Of a DNA stretch of 64,000 nt, positions 16,947 through 24,410 are shown piece after piece (within the stretch, counting starts at the first letter, position 1; every line of letters begins with the position of its first letter). Location: NCBI RefSeq assembly GCF_010499245.1, contig NZ_JAAGOW010000001.1, positions 1,116,001-1,180,000 of the forward strand, in the 5' to 3' direction. The DNA comes from Variovorax sp. WS11 (lineage in GTDB: Bacteria; Pseudomonadota; Gammaproteobacteria; Burkholderiales; Burkholderiaceae_C). The position numbers and the translations under genes were made by a program. The notes under the pieces are model-generated. The model did not search any database and was not told the origin of the DNA. It saw only the letters and a program-made list of their open reading frames with translations.

Positions 16947-17957
16947 TCATGCTGCCAACCTTTCTGCTCGTTCGTGCTTTGCCGCATGGGCCAGCGCGGC
17001 TTCGCGCACCCAGGCGCCCTCGTCCCAGGCCTTGACGCGCGCGCCGAGCCGCTCGCGGTTGCAAGGCCCGTCGCCCGCGATCACGCGCCAGAACTCGGCC
17101 CAATCGATAGCGCCATGGTCATGCGCCTGGCGCTCCTCGTTCCACTTGAGTTCCGGATCGGGCAGGGTCACGCCCAGCACCTTGGCCTGTTCGACCGCGG
17201 CATCGATGAACTTCTGCCGCAGCTCGTCGTTGGTAAAGCGCTTGATGCCCCAGCGCATGGACTGCGCGCTGTTGGGCGACTGGTCGTCGGGCGGGCCGAA
17301 CATCATGATGGAGGGCCACCACCAGCGGTTCACCGCGTCCTGCACCATGGCCTTCTGCGCCTCGGTGCCGTGCTGCATGATGGTGAGCAGCGCCTCGTAG
17401 CCCTGGCGCTGGTGGAAGCTCTCTTCGCGGCAGATGCGGATCATGGCGCGCGCATAGGGCGCGTAGGAGCAGCGGCAGATCGGCACCTGGTTCATGATCG
17501 CCGCACCGTCCACCAGCCAGCCGATGGTGCCCATGTCGGCCCAGGTCAGCGTCGGGTAGTTGAAGATCGAGCTGTACTTGGCCTTGCCGGTGTGCAGGGC
17601 GTTCAGCATCTGGTCGCGGCTGGTGCCCAGGGTCTCGGCGGCGGCGTAAAGATAAAGGCCATGGCCGCCCTCGTCCTGCACCTTGGCCAGCAGGATGGCC
17701 TTGCGCTTCAACGTGGGTGCGCGGCTGATCCAGTTGCCCTCGGGCAGCATGCCGACGATCTCGGAATGCGCATGCTGGCTGATCTGGCGCACCAGCGTCT
17801 TGCGGTAGTGCTCGGGCATCCAGTCCTTGGCTTCGATGAAGCCGCCGGCATCGATGCGCTCGTCGAAGCGCTCTTCCAGCCGCAACTCTTCGGCCGAGCG
17901 CACGGCCTTGGGGCCGTCCTTGTCCTTGCCCATGGTGTCCATGGCTTGGGTGTACAT
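16947..17957 (-). CDS. paaA: Phenylacetyl-CoA epoxidase catalytic subunit PaaA
   Basis: 336 residues, the di-iron oxygenase subunit that converts phenylacetyl-CoA to its 1,2-epoxide. Iron ligands are visible in the E-x2-H type motifs [12 protein letters not shown] (residues ~93-104) and [13 protein letters not shown], with further carboxylates in HAHSEIVGM and near [29 protein letters not shown] is a PaaA signature. The length is typical. The stop overlaps the ancestral paaB ATG (16950). It is preceded by paaK with a short gap. Confidence 0.95.
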   Translation of the reverse strand: MYTQAMDTMGKDKDGPKAVRSAEELRLEERFDERIDAGGFIEAKDWMPEHYRKTLVRQISQHAHSEIVGMLPEGNWISRAPTLKRKAILLAKVQDEGGHGLYLYAAAETLGTSRDQMLNALHTGKAKYSSIFNYPTLTWADMGTIGWLVDGAAIMNQVPICRCSYAPYARAMIRICREESFHQRQGYEALLTIMQHGTEAQKAMVQDAVNRWWWPSIMMFGPPDDQSPNSAQSMRWGIKRFTNDELRQKFIDAAVEQAKVLGVTLPDPELKWNEERQAHDHGAIDWAEFWRVIAGDGPCNRERLGARVKAWDEGAWVREAALAHAAKHERAERLAA

Positions 17958-17968
17958 GGCGTGTCCTT

Positions 17969-19288
17969 TCAGTTCTTGGGACGCTCGTCGACGACGCGCC
18001 GGGCCTTGCCGGTCAGCGTGCGCTCAAGCGTGGCGGGGGGCTGCACCAGCACCGTGGTCGAGATGCCGACCAGGGTCTTCACACGCTGCTGCACCCACTG
18101 GGCGATCTGGTCGCATTCGGCATCGGGAATGCCTGCGGCCCCCTGCTGCAGCTCGCAGCGCACCTCCACGTGGTCCAGGTGGCCTTCGCGGCCGACCTTG
18201 ATCAGATACTGGCCCGAGAGCTTCTCGTGCGCCAGCACGATCTCCTCGATCTGCGTCGGGAAGACGTTGACGCCGCGGATGATCAGCATGTCGTCGCTGC
18301 GACCGACGATCTTGCCCATGCGGCGGAAGCTGCGCGAGGTGGGCGGCAAGAGGCGCGTGAGATCGCGCGTGCGGTAGCGAATGATCGGCAGCGCCTCCTT
18401 GGTGAGCGAGGTGAAGACCAGTTCGCCCTCCTCGCCGTCGGGCAACACCTCGCCGGTCTCGGGGTGGATGATCTCGGGATAGAAATGGTCTTCCCAGACC
18501 ACCGGACCGTCCTTGCTCTCGATGCACTCGCTGGCCACGCCCGGGCCCATCACTTCCGACAGGCCGTAGATGTCGACCGCGTCCATCCCGCCCTTGTGCT
18601 CGATCTCGCGGCGCATGGCCTCGGTCCAGGGTTCGGCGCCGAAGATGCCGACCTTGAGCGAGTTCTCGCGCGCATCCAGCCCCTGGCGCTGGAACTCCTC
18701 GATGATCACCTGCATGTAGCTGGGCGTGACCATGATGATGTCGGGCCGGAAGTCGCGGATCAGCTGCACCTGCTTCTCGGTCTGGCCGCCCGACATCGGG
18801 ATCACGGTGCAGCCGGCGCGCTCGGCGCCGTAGTGCGCGCCCAGGCCGCCGGTGAAGAGGCCGTAGCCGTAGGCCACGTGCACGATGTCGCCGGGCCGCC
18901 CGCCCGCGGCGCGGATCGAGCGCGCCACGAGATTCGCCCAATGCTCGATGTCCTGCAGGGTGTAGCCCACCACGGTCGGCTTGCCGGTGGTGCCCGAGGA
19001 TGCGTGGATGCGCGCCACCTGCTCGCGCGGCACCGCGAACATGCCGAAGGGATAGTTGTCGCGCAGGTCCTTCTTGACGGTAAAGGGGAACTTCGCGATG
19101 TCGCTCAGTTGCTTCAGGTCGTCGGGATGCACGCCGCGCGCCTCGAAGGCCTGGCGGTAGTGCGGCACCTGGTCGTAGGCACGCTGCAGGGTGGCCTTCA
19201 GGCGCTGCAGCTGGAGTGCGGCGATCTCGTCGCGGCTGGCAGCTTCGATGGGCTCGAGCTCGCCGGGCGCGGGGCGTTTCACGGGCAT
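17969..19288 (-). CDS. paaK: Phenylacetate-CoA ligase
   Basis: 439-residue adenylate-forming enzyme activating phenylacetate to phenylacetyl-CoA, the committing step of the pathway. The P-loop motif is [15 protein letters not shown] (~residues 94-108); other motifs are [21 protein letters not shown] (adenine binding), YRTRDLTR and [16 protein letters not shown]. The catalytic lysine is expected near the end (LTGKARRV). The start ATG 19288 follows GGAGAACTTCCC. It sits between paaI and paaA. Confidence 0.95.
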   Translation of the reverse strand: MPVKRPAPGELEPIEAASRDEIAALQLQRLKATLQRAYDQVPHYRQAFEARGVHPDDLKQLSDIAKFPFTVKKDLRDNYPFGMFAVPREQVARIHASSGTTGKPTVVGYTLQDIEHWANLVARSIRAAGGRPGDIVHVAYGYGLFTGGLGAHYGAERAGCTVIPMSGGQTEKQVQLIRDFRPDIIMVTPSYMQVIIEEFQRQGLDARENSLKVGIFGAEPWTEAMRREIEHKGGMDAVDIYGLSEVMGPGVASECIESKDGPVVWEDHFYPEIIHPETGEVLPDGEEGELVFTSLTKEALPIIRYRTRDLTRLLPPTSRSFRRMGKIVGRSDDMLIIRGVNVFPTQIEEIVLAHEKLSGQYLIKVGREGHLDHVEVRCELQQGAAGIPDAECDQIAQWVQQRVKTLVGISTTVLVQPPATLERTLTGKARRVVDERPKN

Positions 19289-19323
19289 GGGAAGTTCTCC
19301 TTGAGACTTGGCGGCTGCTACGT

Positions 19324-19761
19324 TCAGGCCGGTGCGACCGGCTTGCCCTTGAGTGTGTAGGAACGCCCGCGGAACACCGCGACCCGCTCGCCGCGCTGGT
19401 TCATCACCTCCGTGTCGTAGACGCCCGTGCGGCCGGCCTTCGAGACCTCGACGCAGCGCGCGACCAGGCGGTCGCCCTGGCGCGCAGGCGCGACGAAATC
19501 GATGCCGAAGCCGGAAGCCACCGTCACCTCGTTGTAGGAGTTGCAGGCATAGGCAAAGGCCGAATCGGCCAGCGCCGAGATGAACCCGCCGTGGCAGATG
19601 TCGTGGCCGTTGAGCATGTCCTCGCGCACGGTCATGGTGACGTCGGCGCGGCCGGGCGCGATGGCCTCGATCTCCATGCCGAGGCCGCGCACGGCGCGGT
19701 CGTTGGCGAACATGGCATCGCGCACGCGTTCGGCGGTTTGCTGGGCGTTGGTGTCGCTCAT
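19324..19761 (-). CDS. paaI: Hotdog thioesterase PaaI
   Basis: 145 residues with a single hotdog fold. The catalytic region is NGHDICHGGFISALADSAFAYA; the Asp and the helix-start glycines form the active site that hydrolyses phenylacetyl-CoA or hydroxylated CoA esters, releasing trapped CoA. The start MSDTNAQQTAERVRD gives the usual length. It lies 17 bases after paaG and 35 bases before paaK, consistent with one transcript. Confidence 0.92.
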   Translation of the reverse strand: MSDTNAQQTAERVRDAMFANDRAVRGLGMEIEAIAPGRADVTMTVREDMLNGHDICHGGFISALADSAFAYACNSYNEVTVASGFGIDFVAPARQGDRLVARCVEVSKAGRTGVYDTEVMNQRGERVAVFRGRSYTLKGKPVAPA

Positions 19762-19778
19762 CGATGGGGCTTTCGTTC

Positions 19779-20582
19779 TCAACGGTCGTTGAACTGCGGC
19801 AGGCGCTTGGCGCGGAAGGCCTCCACGCCTTCGCGGTAGTCGGCAGCGGCGCCGAGTTCGCGCTGCAGCGCGGCTTCGCGCGCAAGCGCGGCGGGCAGGT
19901 CCAGCGACTGGGCATCGGCCAGCGCCTGCCGCGTCGCCACCAGCGCGCGCAAGGGCATCGCGGCCAGGCGATGCGCCAGGCCTTCGACGGTGAGGTTGAG
20001 CTCGTCGTCCTCCACGCACTTCCAGATGAGGCCCATCTGCGCCGCCTCGGCCGCCGGCAGCTTGTCGCCCAGCAGGGCCAGGCCCAGCGCGCGCGCCTGG
20101 CCCACCAGCCGCGGCAGCAGCCACGTGCCGCCGGTGTCGGGCACCAGGCCGATCTTGGTAAAGGCCTGGATGAAGCTGGCCGAGCGGCCGGCCACCACCA
20201 GGTCGCAGGCGAGCGCCAGGTTGGCGCCCGCGCCGGCCGCGACGCCGTGGACCTCCGCGATCACCGGCACGGGCATCGAGCGGATGCGCAGCACGAGAGG
20301 CGCGTAGAGAGATTCGATTACCTGGCCCAGGTCCTTGGGCGCGGCGCCCGGCGTGAAGTCGGGCGCAACCATCGGGTCGGACAGGTCTTGCCCGGCGCAG
20401 AAGGCGCGCCCCGAGCCGCCCAGCACGACACAGCGCACGGCGCTGTCGGCCGCGGCCTCGTCCAGCGCGGCCATGAGCTCGGCATGCAGCTGCGAGGTGA
20501 AACTGTTGAGCGCCTCCGGCCGGTTGAGCTGGAGCGTGCGCACGGCGCCCGAATGGGTGATACGTACCAGGGGTTCGTTCAT
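19779..20582 (-). CDS. paaG: 2-(1,2-epoxy-1,2-dihydrophenyl)acetyl-CoA isomerase
   Basis: 267-residue crotonase-fold enzyme. The oxyanion-hole segments are RAFCAGQDLSD (residues ~59-69) and HGVAAGAGANLALACDLVVA (~112-131), with FTKIGLVPDTGGTWLLPRLVG following, the PaaG-type pattern in which Asp of PDTGG acts in catalysis. It isomerises the epoxide to the oxepin-CoA. It is the first gene of the paa transcript, with the promoter and TetR-type operator directly upstream. The neighbouring ring-opening PaaZ and the beta-oxidation PaaFHJ are not in the cluster. Confidence 0.92.
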   Translation of the reverse strand: MNEPLVRITHSGAVRTLQLNRPEALNSFTSQLHAELMAALDEAAADSAVRCVVLGGSGRAFCAGQDLSDPMVAPDFTPGAAPKDLGQVIESLYAPLVLRIRSMPVPVIAEVHGVAAGAGANLALACDLVVAGRSASFIQAFTKIGLVPDTGGTWLLPRLVGQARALGLALLGDKLPAAEAAQMGLIWKCVEDDELNLTVEGLAHRLAAMPLRALVATRQALADAQSLDLPAALAREAALQRELGAAADYREGVEAFRAKRLPQFNDR

Positions 20583-20639
20583 CGTGGTGCTGGGATGTGG
20601 GGTTGACGATCGGCCCAAGGAAGGCGTCTCGAATAATTG

Positions 20640-20653
20640 ACCGACCGTTCGGT
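20640..20653. promoter_or_regulatory. TetR-type operator in front of paaG (PaaR site candidate)
   Basis: ACCGACCGTTCGGT is a 14-base near-palindrome (12 of 14 positions symmetric), of the ACCGA-x4-TCGGT form reported for TetR-family PaaR regulators. It starts two bases downstream of a consensus -10 on the minus strand, so bound repressor would block paaG transcription. The likely regulator is the TetR gene at 21368-22024, relieved by phenylacetyl-CoA (family knowledge). Confidence 0.75.
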
Positions 20654-20655
20654 TG

Positions 20656-20685
20656 ATTATAGGATTCGCGGTCTTGCCCTCGCAA
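20656..20685 (-). promoter_or_regulatory. Sigma70-type promoter of the paa operon
   Basis: On the minus strand TTGCGA (20685-20680) and a perfect TATAAT (20661-20656) are separated by 18 bases. The start of transcription would fall within or just after the TetR-type operator, about 65 bases ahead of the paaG start codon. Confidence 0.65.
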
Positions 20686-20760
20686 GCTTTAGTCCTCGGT
20701 GCTAACCCTGAAGGCTAGCGCGGGCCGCCCATTTTTCCAATCGTTACGAAAGCGGATCTC

Positions 20761-21363
20761 ATGCCCTGCTATGCGCTCGAAGGCGTGGTGCCGGTGGTCG
20801 ACCCTGGCGCCTATGTCCACCCCACCGCCGTTCTGATCGGCGACGTCATCGTCGGGCCCGTCTGCTACGTCGGCCCCGGCGCCAGCCTGCGCGGCGACTT
20901 CGGCCGCATCGTCCTGGAGCGCGGCTCCAACGTGCAGGACAACTGCGTGATCCACGGCTTCCCGGACCAGGACACGGTGGTGGAAGAAAACGGCCACATC
21001 GGCCATGGCGCGGTGCTGCACAGCTGCGTGGTGCGGCGCGACGCGCTGGTGGGCATGAACGCGGTGGTGATGGACGAGGCCGAGGTCGGCGAATCGGCCA
21101 TCGTCGCGGCCTGCGCCTTCGTGCCGGCCGGCATGAAGGTGCCGGCGCGCAGCCTGGTGACCGGCGTGCCGGCCCGGGTGCGGCGCCAGCTCGGCGACGA
21201 AGAAATCGCCTGGAAGCAGGAGGGCACGCAGACCTACCAGGACCTCACCCGCCGCTGCCTCGCCAGCCTGGTCGAGGTGCAACCGCTGGCGGCGGCGGAA
21301 GAGAACCGGCCGCGCCTGCAGTCGCCGGACGTGCGCCCGCTGATCGCAACGCGGCGCGGCTGA
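20761..21363 (+). CDS. paaY: PaaY-type gamma-carbonic-anhydrase-like protein
   Basis: A 200-residue left-handed beta-helix protein with hexapeptide repeats ([40 protein letters not shown]). The three metal-binding histidines of gamma carbonic anhydrases are seen at HGFPD and HIGHGAVLH. In paa clusters PaaY is a thioesterase/hydrolase-like accessory protein acting on dead-end CoA products. It is divergent from paaG and convergent, by four bases, with the TetR gene. Confidence 0.88.
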   Translation: MPCYALEGVVPVVDPGAYVHPTAVLIGDVIVGPVCYVGPGASLRGDFGRIVLERGSNVQDNCVIHGFPDQDTVVEENGHIGHGAVLHSCVVRRDALVGMNAVVMDEAEVGESAIVAACAFVPAGMKVPARSLVTGVPARVRRQLGDEEIAWKQEGTQTYQDLTRRCLASLVEVQPLAAAEENRPRLQSPDVRPLIATRRG

Positions 21364-21367
21364 GACC

Positions 21368-22024
21368 TCAGCGCAGCTTGCGCGCGCCGGCGGTCGCGCG
21401 ATCGGCCTTCGCCGCCAGCGCGGGCGGCAGCGCCACTGCCCGCACGCCGCCGAAGAACAGGTCGGCGACGATCTCGCCGATCGCCTCGTGGTCGAGCTCG
21501 CGCCCGGGCTTCATCCAGGTGAACATCCAGTTGATCATGCCGAAGAGCAGCATGGCCATTGGCTTGCCGAGCTTGCTCTGCGCATCCTCGCCGCGCACCT
21601 CGGCGATGGTTCGCGCGAAGGCCGCGACCACGCGCCGCTCGACGCCGATGATGCGGGCCTGGTCCTCCTCGCGCAGGAAACGCACGTCCTCGGTCAGCAC
21701 GCGCTGGGCGTTCTGGGCCATGGCGTACTCGGCCACGAAGCTGCGGATCAGCGCGGCGAGCCGGGCCTCGGGCGTGGAGTGCTCGCGCATGACCTCTTCC
21801 ACCACCGCTTCGAGGCGCTGCACATGCTCCTCGGCGATGCGCACGGCGAGGTCGTGCTTGTCGCGCACGTAGTGGTAGAGCGTGGCCTTGGACACGCCGC
21901 AGGCCGCGGCCACCTCGTTCATCGAGGTGCCCGCATAGCCGCGCTGCGCGAACAGTTGCGCCGCGTTGGAAAGAATCATTTCTCGCTGGCCGTCGTAGCC
22001 AGCCGGGTCACGCACGCGAGCCAT
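21368..22024 (-). CDS. paaR: TetR-family regulator, probable PaaR
   Basis: 218 residues. The N-terminal TetR helix-turn-helix is RGYAGTSMNEVAAACGVSKATLYHYVRDK (residues ~28-56); the rest is a helical ligand domain with aromatic residues (MINWMFTWMKPGR) that could bind an acyl-CoA. It ends four bases from paaY. In beta-proteobacteria TetR-type PaaR represses paa genes and responds to phenylacetyl-CoA; the operator upstream of paaG fits this. Assignment as PaaR rests on context. Confidence 0.8.
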   Translation of the reverse strand: MARVRDPAGYDGQREMILSNAAQLFAQRGYAGTSMNEVAAACGVSKATLYHYVRDKHDLAVRIAEEHVQRLEAVVEEVMREHSTPEARLAALIRSFVAEYAMAQNAQRVLTEDVRFLREEDQARIIGVERRVVAAFARTIAEVRGEDAQSKLGKPMAMLLFGMINWMFTWMKPGRELDHEAIGEIVADLFFGGVRAVALPPALAAKADRATAGARKLR

Positions 22025-22096
22025 CCGGCAGCGCCCTTTCCGATTGATGTGAGATCTGCGTCGACAGAAGATGCAGATGATGACATGCGCACCAGA

Positions 22097-22555
22097 TCAA
22101 GCGCCGTCGTAGATGAACCGCCAATCCTGGTAGCCAAGCGCCGAGCCCGGCCGCACGGTCGCTTCGTTCGGGCTCTTCGCGCGTATCGGCGATTTCGACG
22201 AACTGCTGGCCACGCCCCAGATGCCCCCTTGCGGCGCCAGAAGCGGCGTGAACGCCTTCGCGGTCATGGGGTCGGCGTAGAGCTGGCGCAGATAGCGCCG
22301 CGTCACCAGATGCCGGGAATCCTTCAACAGGTCTTCGAGCCGCGCCGGGTATCGGCGCTGTCCGCCGGGTGTGCTCAGGTAGTAGTCCTTGATCGCCTGG
22401 CGGTACAGGGCGCCCACATGCACGAGTTCCGCTTCCCGTTCGCGCTGGGCCGAGGTCGTGTAGACCTCCACCGCCTTGCCGGTGCCGAGCGACAGCACCG
22501 CCACGGCAAGCAGCATGAACAGATAGCCGACCCCGCGTTGACGCTCGCGCTGCAT
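22097..22555 (-). CDS. Pseudopilin-like secretion protein (GspG/PulG type)
   Basis: 152 residues. A short basic leader (MQRERQRGVGYL) precedes a hydrophobic helix (~11-30), and the body contains the alpha-helix plus AVKDYYLSTPGG-like segment seen in GspG-type minor pseudopilins. The normal prepilin peptidase site (G-F/M-T-x-x-E) is degenerate: G9-V-G is followed by Y rather than FTLIE. It follows the TPR-tailed gene by three bases, so both are probably one transcript. It could also be a simple single-pass membrane protein. Confidence 0.55.
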   Translation of the reverse strand: MQRERQRGVGYLFMLLAVAVLSLGTGKAVEVYTTSAQREREAELVHVGALYRQAIKDYYLSTPGGQRRYPARLEDLLKDSRHLVTRRYLRQLYADPMTAKAFTPLLAPQGGIWGVASSSSKSPIRAKSPNEATVRPGSALGYQDWRFIYDGA

Positions 22556-22558
22556 GCG

Positions 22559-23497
22559 CTACCAGGACGCGAAGGCGATGGCGGCCAAACGCTGGTGCAA
22601 CTTTTCTGCCTCTTCGCGTCGACCCGATCGAATGCGGGCAACGGCCAAGTTGGCGAGGACAAGAGGCTCGTCCGCTTGCTCGGTATTCAGCCGCTCGAAG
22701 ATTTCGGAGGCTCCCGCCAGATCATTCGTGCGGATCAAGGACACGCCCATGTTGATCAACGCCCTCCGACAAAGCGCGCTCACCGCGATGGCCGGAGCAA
22801 GCGTTCTTTTTGAGGTAGACGTCATGATCCGACGACCCGAAGCAGGCCCCGCAGTGGTAGAAGACTTTGGATGCTTTGGCGCTGCAGACTCGAGAAATTG
22901 TCGACACATCAACTTGCTCGCTATTGCGATGACGCCACCTTCCTGTGCATCACCGATCCCGAAGTTTCGAATCAATACCGCCTCGTTTCTGATCGCGAAC
23001 TCCAACAGGTTTTTTGAACAGCAAAAACCATCCCAGCCGGAATTAATGCTTGAGACCAGCTCTTGCGCAGCACGCGCGCCATCAAGCACAACAATCCAGG
23101 TAGTTTCAAATTTATCCAGCAACAAGATCACATCATCATCTTTAATGAGAGATTTTTTTGCAAGACCAAAATATCTGGGGCCCTCGACGGATGGAACGCA
23201 CCATTCAGCCGTCTCCGTCGAAGTGGCGGCGAGGTTTATGCCCACTGATTTCCAGAATTTTTTATGATTTGCAATCTTGGTTTTTGGCTGAGGTATTTCA
23301 TGACCGGCAATCAACCAGTATTCTGCTTGAGGGAATAGCTTATTTATCTGAACAGAGATCTCTGATAAAGCTATGGCAATGGCAGAAGCAGAATTCAAAG
23401 CAGGCCCAACAATCTCAAGACCTTCGCATCCGGACGCCTGAAGCGTGGTGACGATGCTTAGATTCCATTTGGCATCAGTAAAGGAACGCATCATCAT
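22559..23497 (-). CDS. Putative immunity protein fused to a TPR-like C-terminus
   Basis: 312 residues in two unlike parts. Residues 1-~225 (MMMRSFTDAKWNLS... to the MCRQFLES region) are AT-rich, unrelated to any family I recognise, and begin three bases after the stop of the orphan Rhs toxin tail (23501); this is where a cognate immunity protein normally lies. From ~230 onward the GC rises sharply and the sequence becomes TPR-like (ALINMGVSLIRTNDLAGASEIFERL, LANLAVARIRSGRREEAEKLHQ). The simplest reading is that an immunity gene arriving with the cassette became fused to the remains of an older TPR gene that had preceded the pseudopilin. No ribosome site stands out, so translation may depend on coupling. 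Confidence 0.55.
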   Translation of the reverse strand: MMMRSFTDAKWNLSIVTTLQASGCEGLEIVGPALNSASAIAIALSEISVQINKLFPQAEYWLIAGHEIPQPKTKIANHKKFWKSVGINLAATSTETAEWCVPSVEGPRYFGLAKKSLIKDDDVILLLDKFETTWIVVLDGARAAQELVSSINSGWDGFCCSKNLLEFAIRNEAVLIRNFGIGDAQEGGVIAIASKLMCRQFLESAAPKHPKSSTTAGPASGRRIMTSTSKRTLAPAIAVSALCRRALINMGVSLIRTNDLAGASEIFERLNTEQADEPLVLANLAVARIRSGRREEAEKLHQRLAAIAFASW

Positions 23498-23500
23498 GAT

Positions 23501-23866
23501 TCAATATTCAAAATGCCGGTTGCTTGGATGATTGAAGTGTGGACCTCGATTTTGAGGGTCATTTGATCCAAAATTGTGTCCTCCAGCATCATCCCTGATA
23601 GTTACACGCCGCTCGATGCCGTTTGGCTTTGGCATAGCGTAGTGATATTGCCGCCCCGGTTGTGGGTTACCTCGACGATCGACATTGGAAGTTACCGAGG
23701 CTGGTTGTTGACTAATCGGTATTTCATTTAGACGTTTCGCCTCATTCAGGGCACACTGCCCAGCTCCCTGTGGCGTATAACTTGGCGGGCGGGCTCCGCC
23801 GGCAATTCCCGATCCACCTGACCAATTGCCGCCCCCGCCACCACCATGGTGTACCTGAAGCTCTGC
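23501..23866 (-). pseudogene. Orphan Rhs toxin C-terminus (silent cassette, no start codon)
   Basis: An open frame of about 121 codons lies directly after the first immunity gene's TGA and ends at a TGA four bases before the next gene's ATG. It contains a Gly-rich stretch, then PISQQPASVTSNVD, GRQYHYAMPKPNGIERRV, and ends RDDAGGHNFGSNDPQNR-GPHFNHPSNRHFEY, the sort of short His-rich tail found on Rhs/Cdi polymorphic toxins. The His residues in GHNFGS and GPHFNHP are candidate catalytic or metal residues. There is no good start codon or ribosome site; the only internal ATG would give 44 residues. It fits an orphan rhs-CT cassette that must recombine onto an rhs core to be expressed. Toxin activity is not known. 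Confidence 0.65.
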
Positions 23867-24409
23867 TCAAGAGTAGTTCCTTATCAACATGGCAAGGAAT
23901 TCTGTGCCGAAGCTCTGCACCAAATCGGCATCACGCAGAGTTCGTCGTGAAAGCCAAATGGAGATGTTGGCGCAGTCAAAAAAACTGTCCTTCATGGCTT
24001 GAATACCATCCAATTCTGCGTGGCAATCAATCGCAAAAATGCCGGTGTCCACCGGGCGACTCTGATAGGCAACCCACCTTCTCTTGGTATCCACAAGAGT
24101 CAATCCTCCGGTGTCTCCCGATTCACGAATTGCCCTACCAAGACGGAATATCTCCACTGGCCAATCCATTCCTTTCTCGAGACGGGCAAGGGAAATTCGA
24201 TTTGAGCTAGCGAATATCTCTACTTCAACATCAAGACCGAAGCAGGCAACGACCACGTCCCGAACTGCCGAGATCATTGGCCCCGACGAACTAATGTCTG
24301 CATCGAAGAAAAGGTACTTCTCGAACGGCCGAGCCAGCACTTTCGTCGGAAGCTCTGCGCCGACGACTATTACATCGGACAAGACAGGCTTGGTATTTTC
24401 TGCTACCAC
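23867..24409 (-). CDS. Putative immunity protein for the Rhs C-terminal toxin
   Basis: 180 residues, start GTG at 24409 just after the rhs TAA, with AGGAGAG (24420-24414) inside the end of rhs as its ribosome site: toxin and immunity translation are coupled. The GC content is visibly lower than flanking genes, as usual for horizontally moved immunity genes. It is acidic and has no signal peptide, suggesting a cytoplasmic antitoxin-like protein. No family was recognised. Function is inferred from position immediately downstream of a toxin-ended Rhs reading frame. Confidence 0.65.
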   Translation of the reverse strand: MVAENTKPVLSDVIVVGAELPTKVLARPFEKYLFFDADISSSGPMISAVRDVVVACFGLDVEVEIFASSNRISLARLEKGMDWPVEIFRLGRAIRESGDTGGLTLVDTKRRWVAYQSRPVDTGIFAIDCHAELDGIQAMKDSFFDCANISIWLSRRTLRDADLVQSFGTEFLAMLIRNYS

Positions 24410-24410
24410 A

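Noticed and set aside
23867..23869. TGA read-through fusing the first immunity gene to the orphan toxin frame
   Set aside because: The frames do align across this TGA, but no selenocysteine or recoding structure is seen, and joining an immunity protein to a toxin makes no biological sense; chance alignment is more likely.
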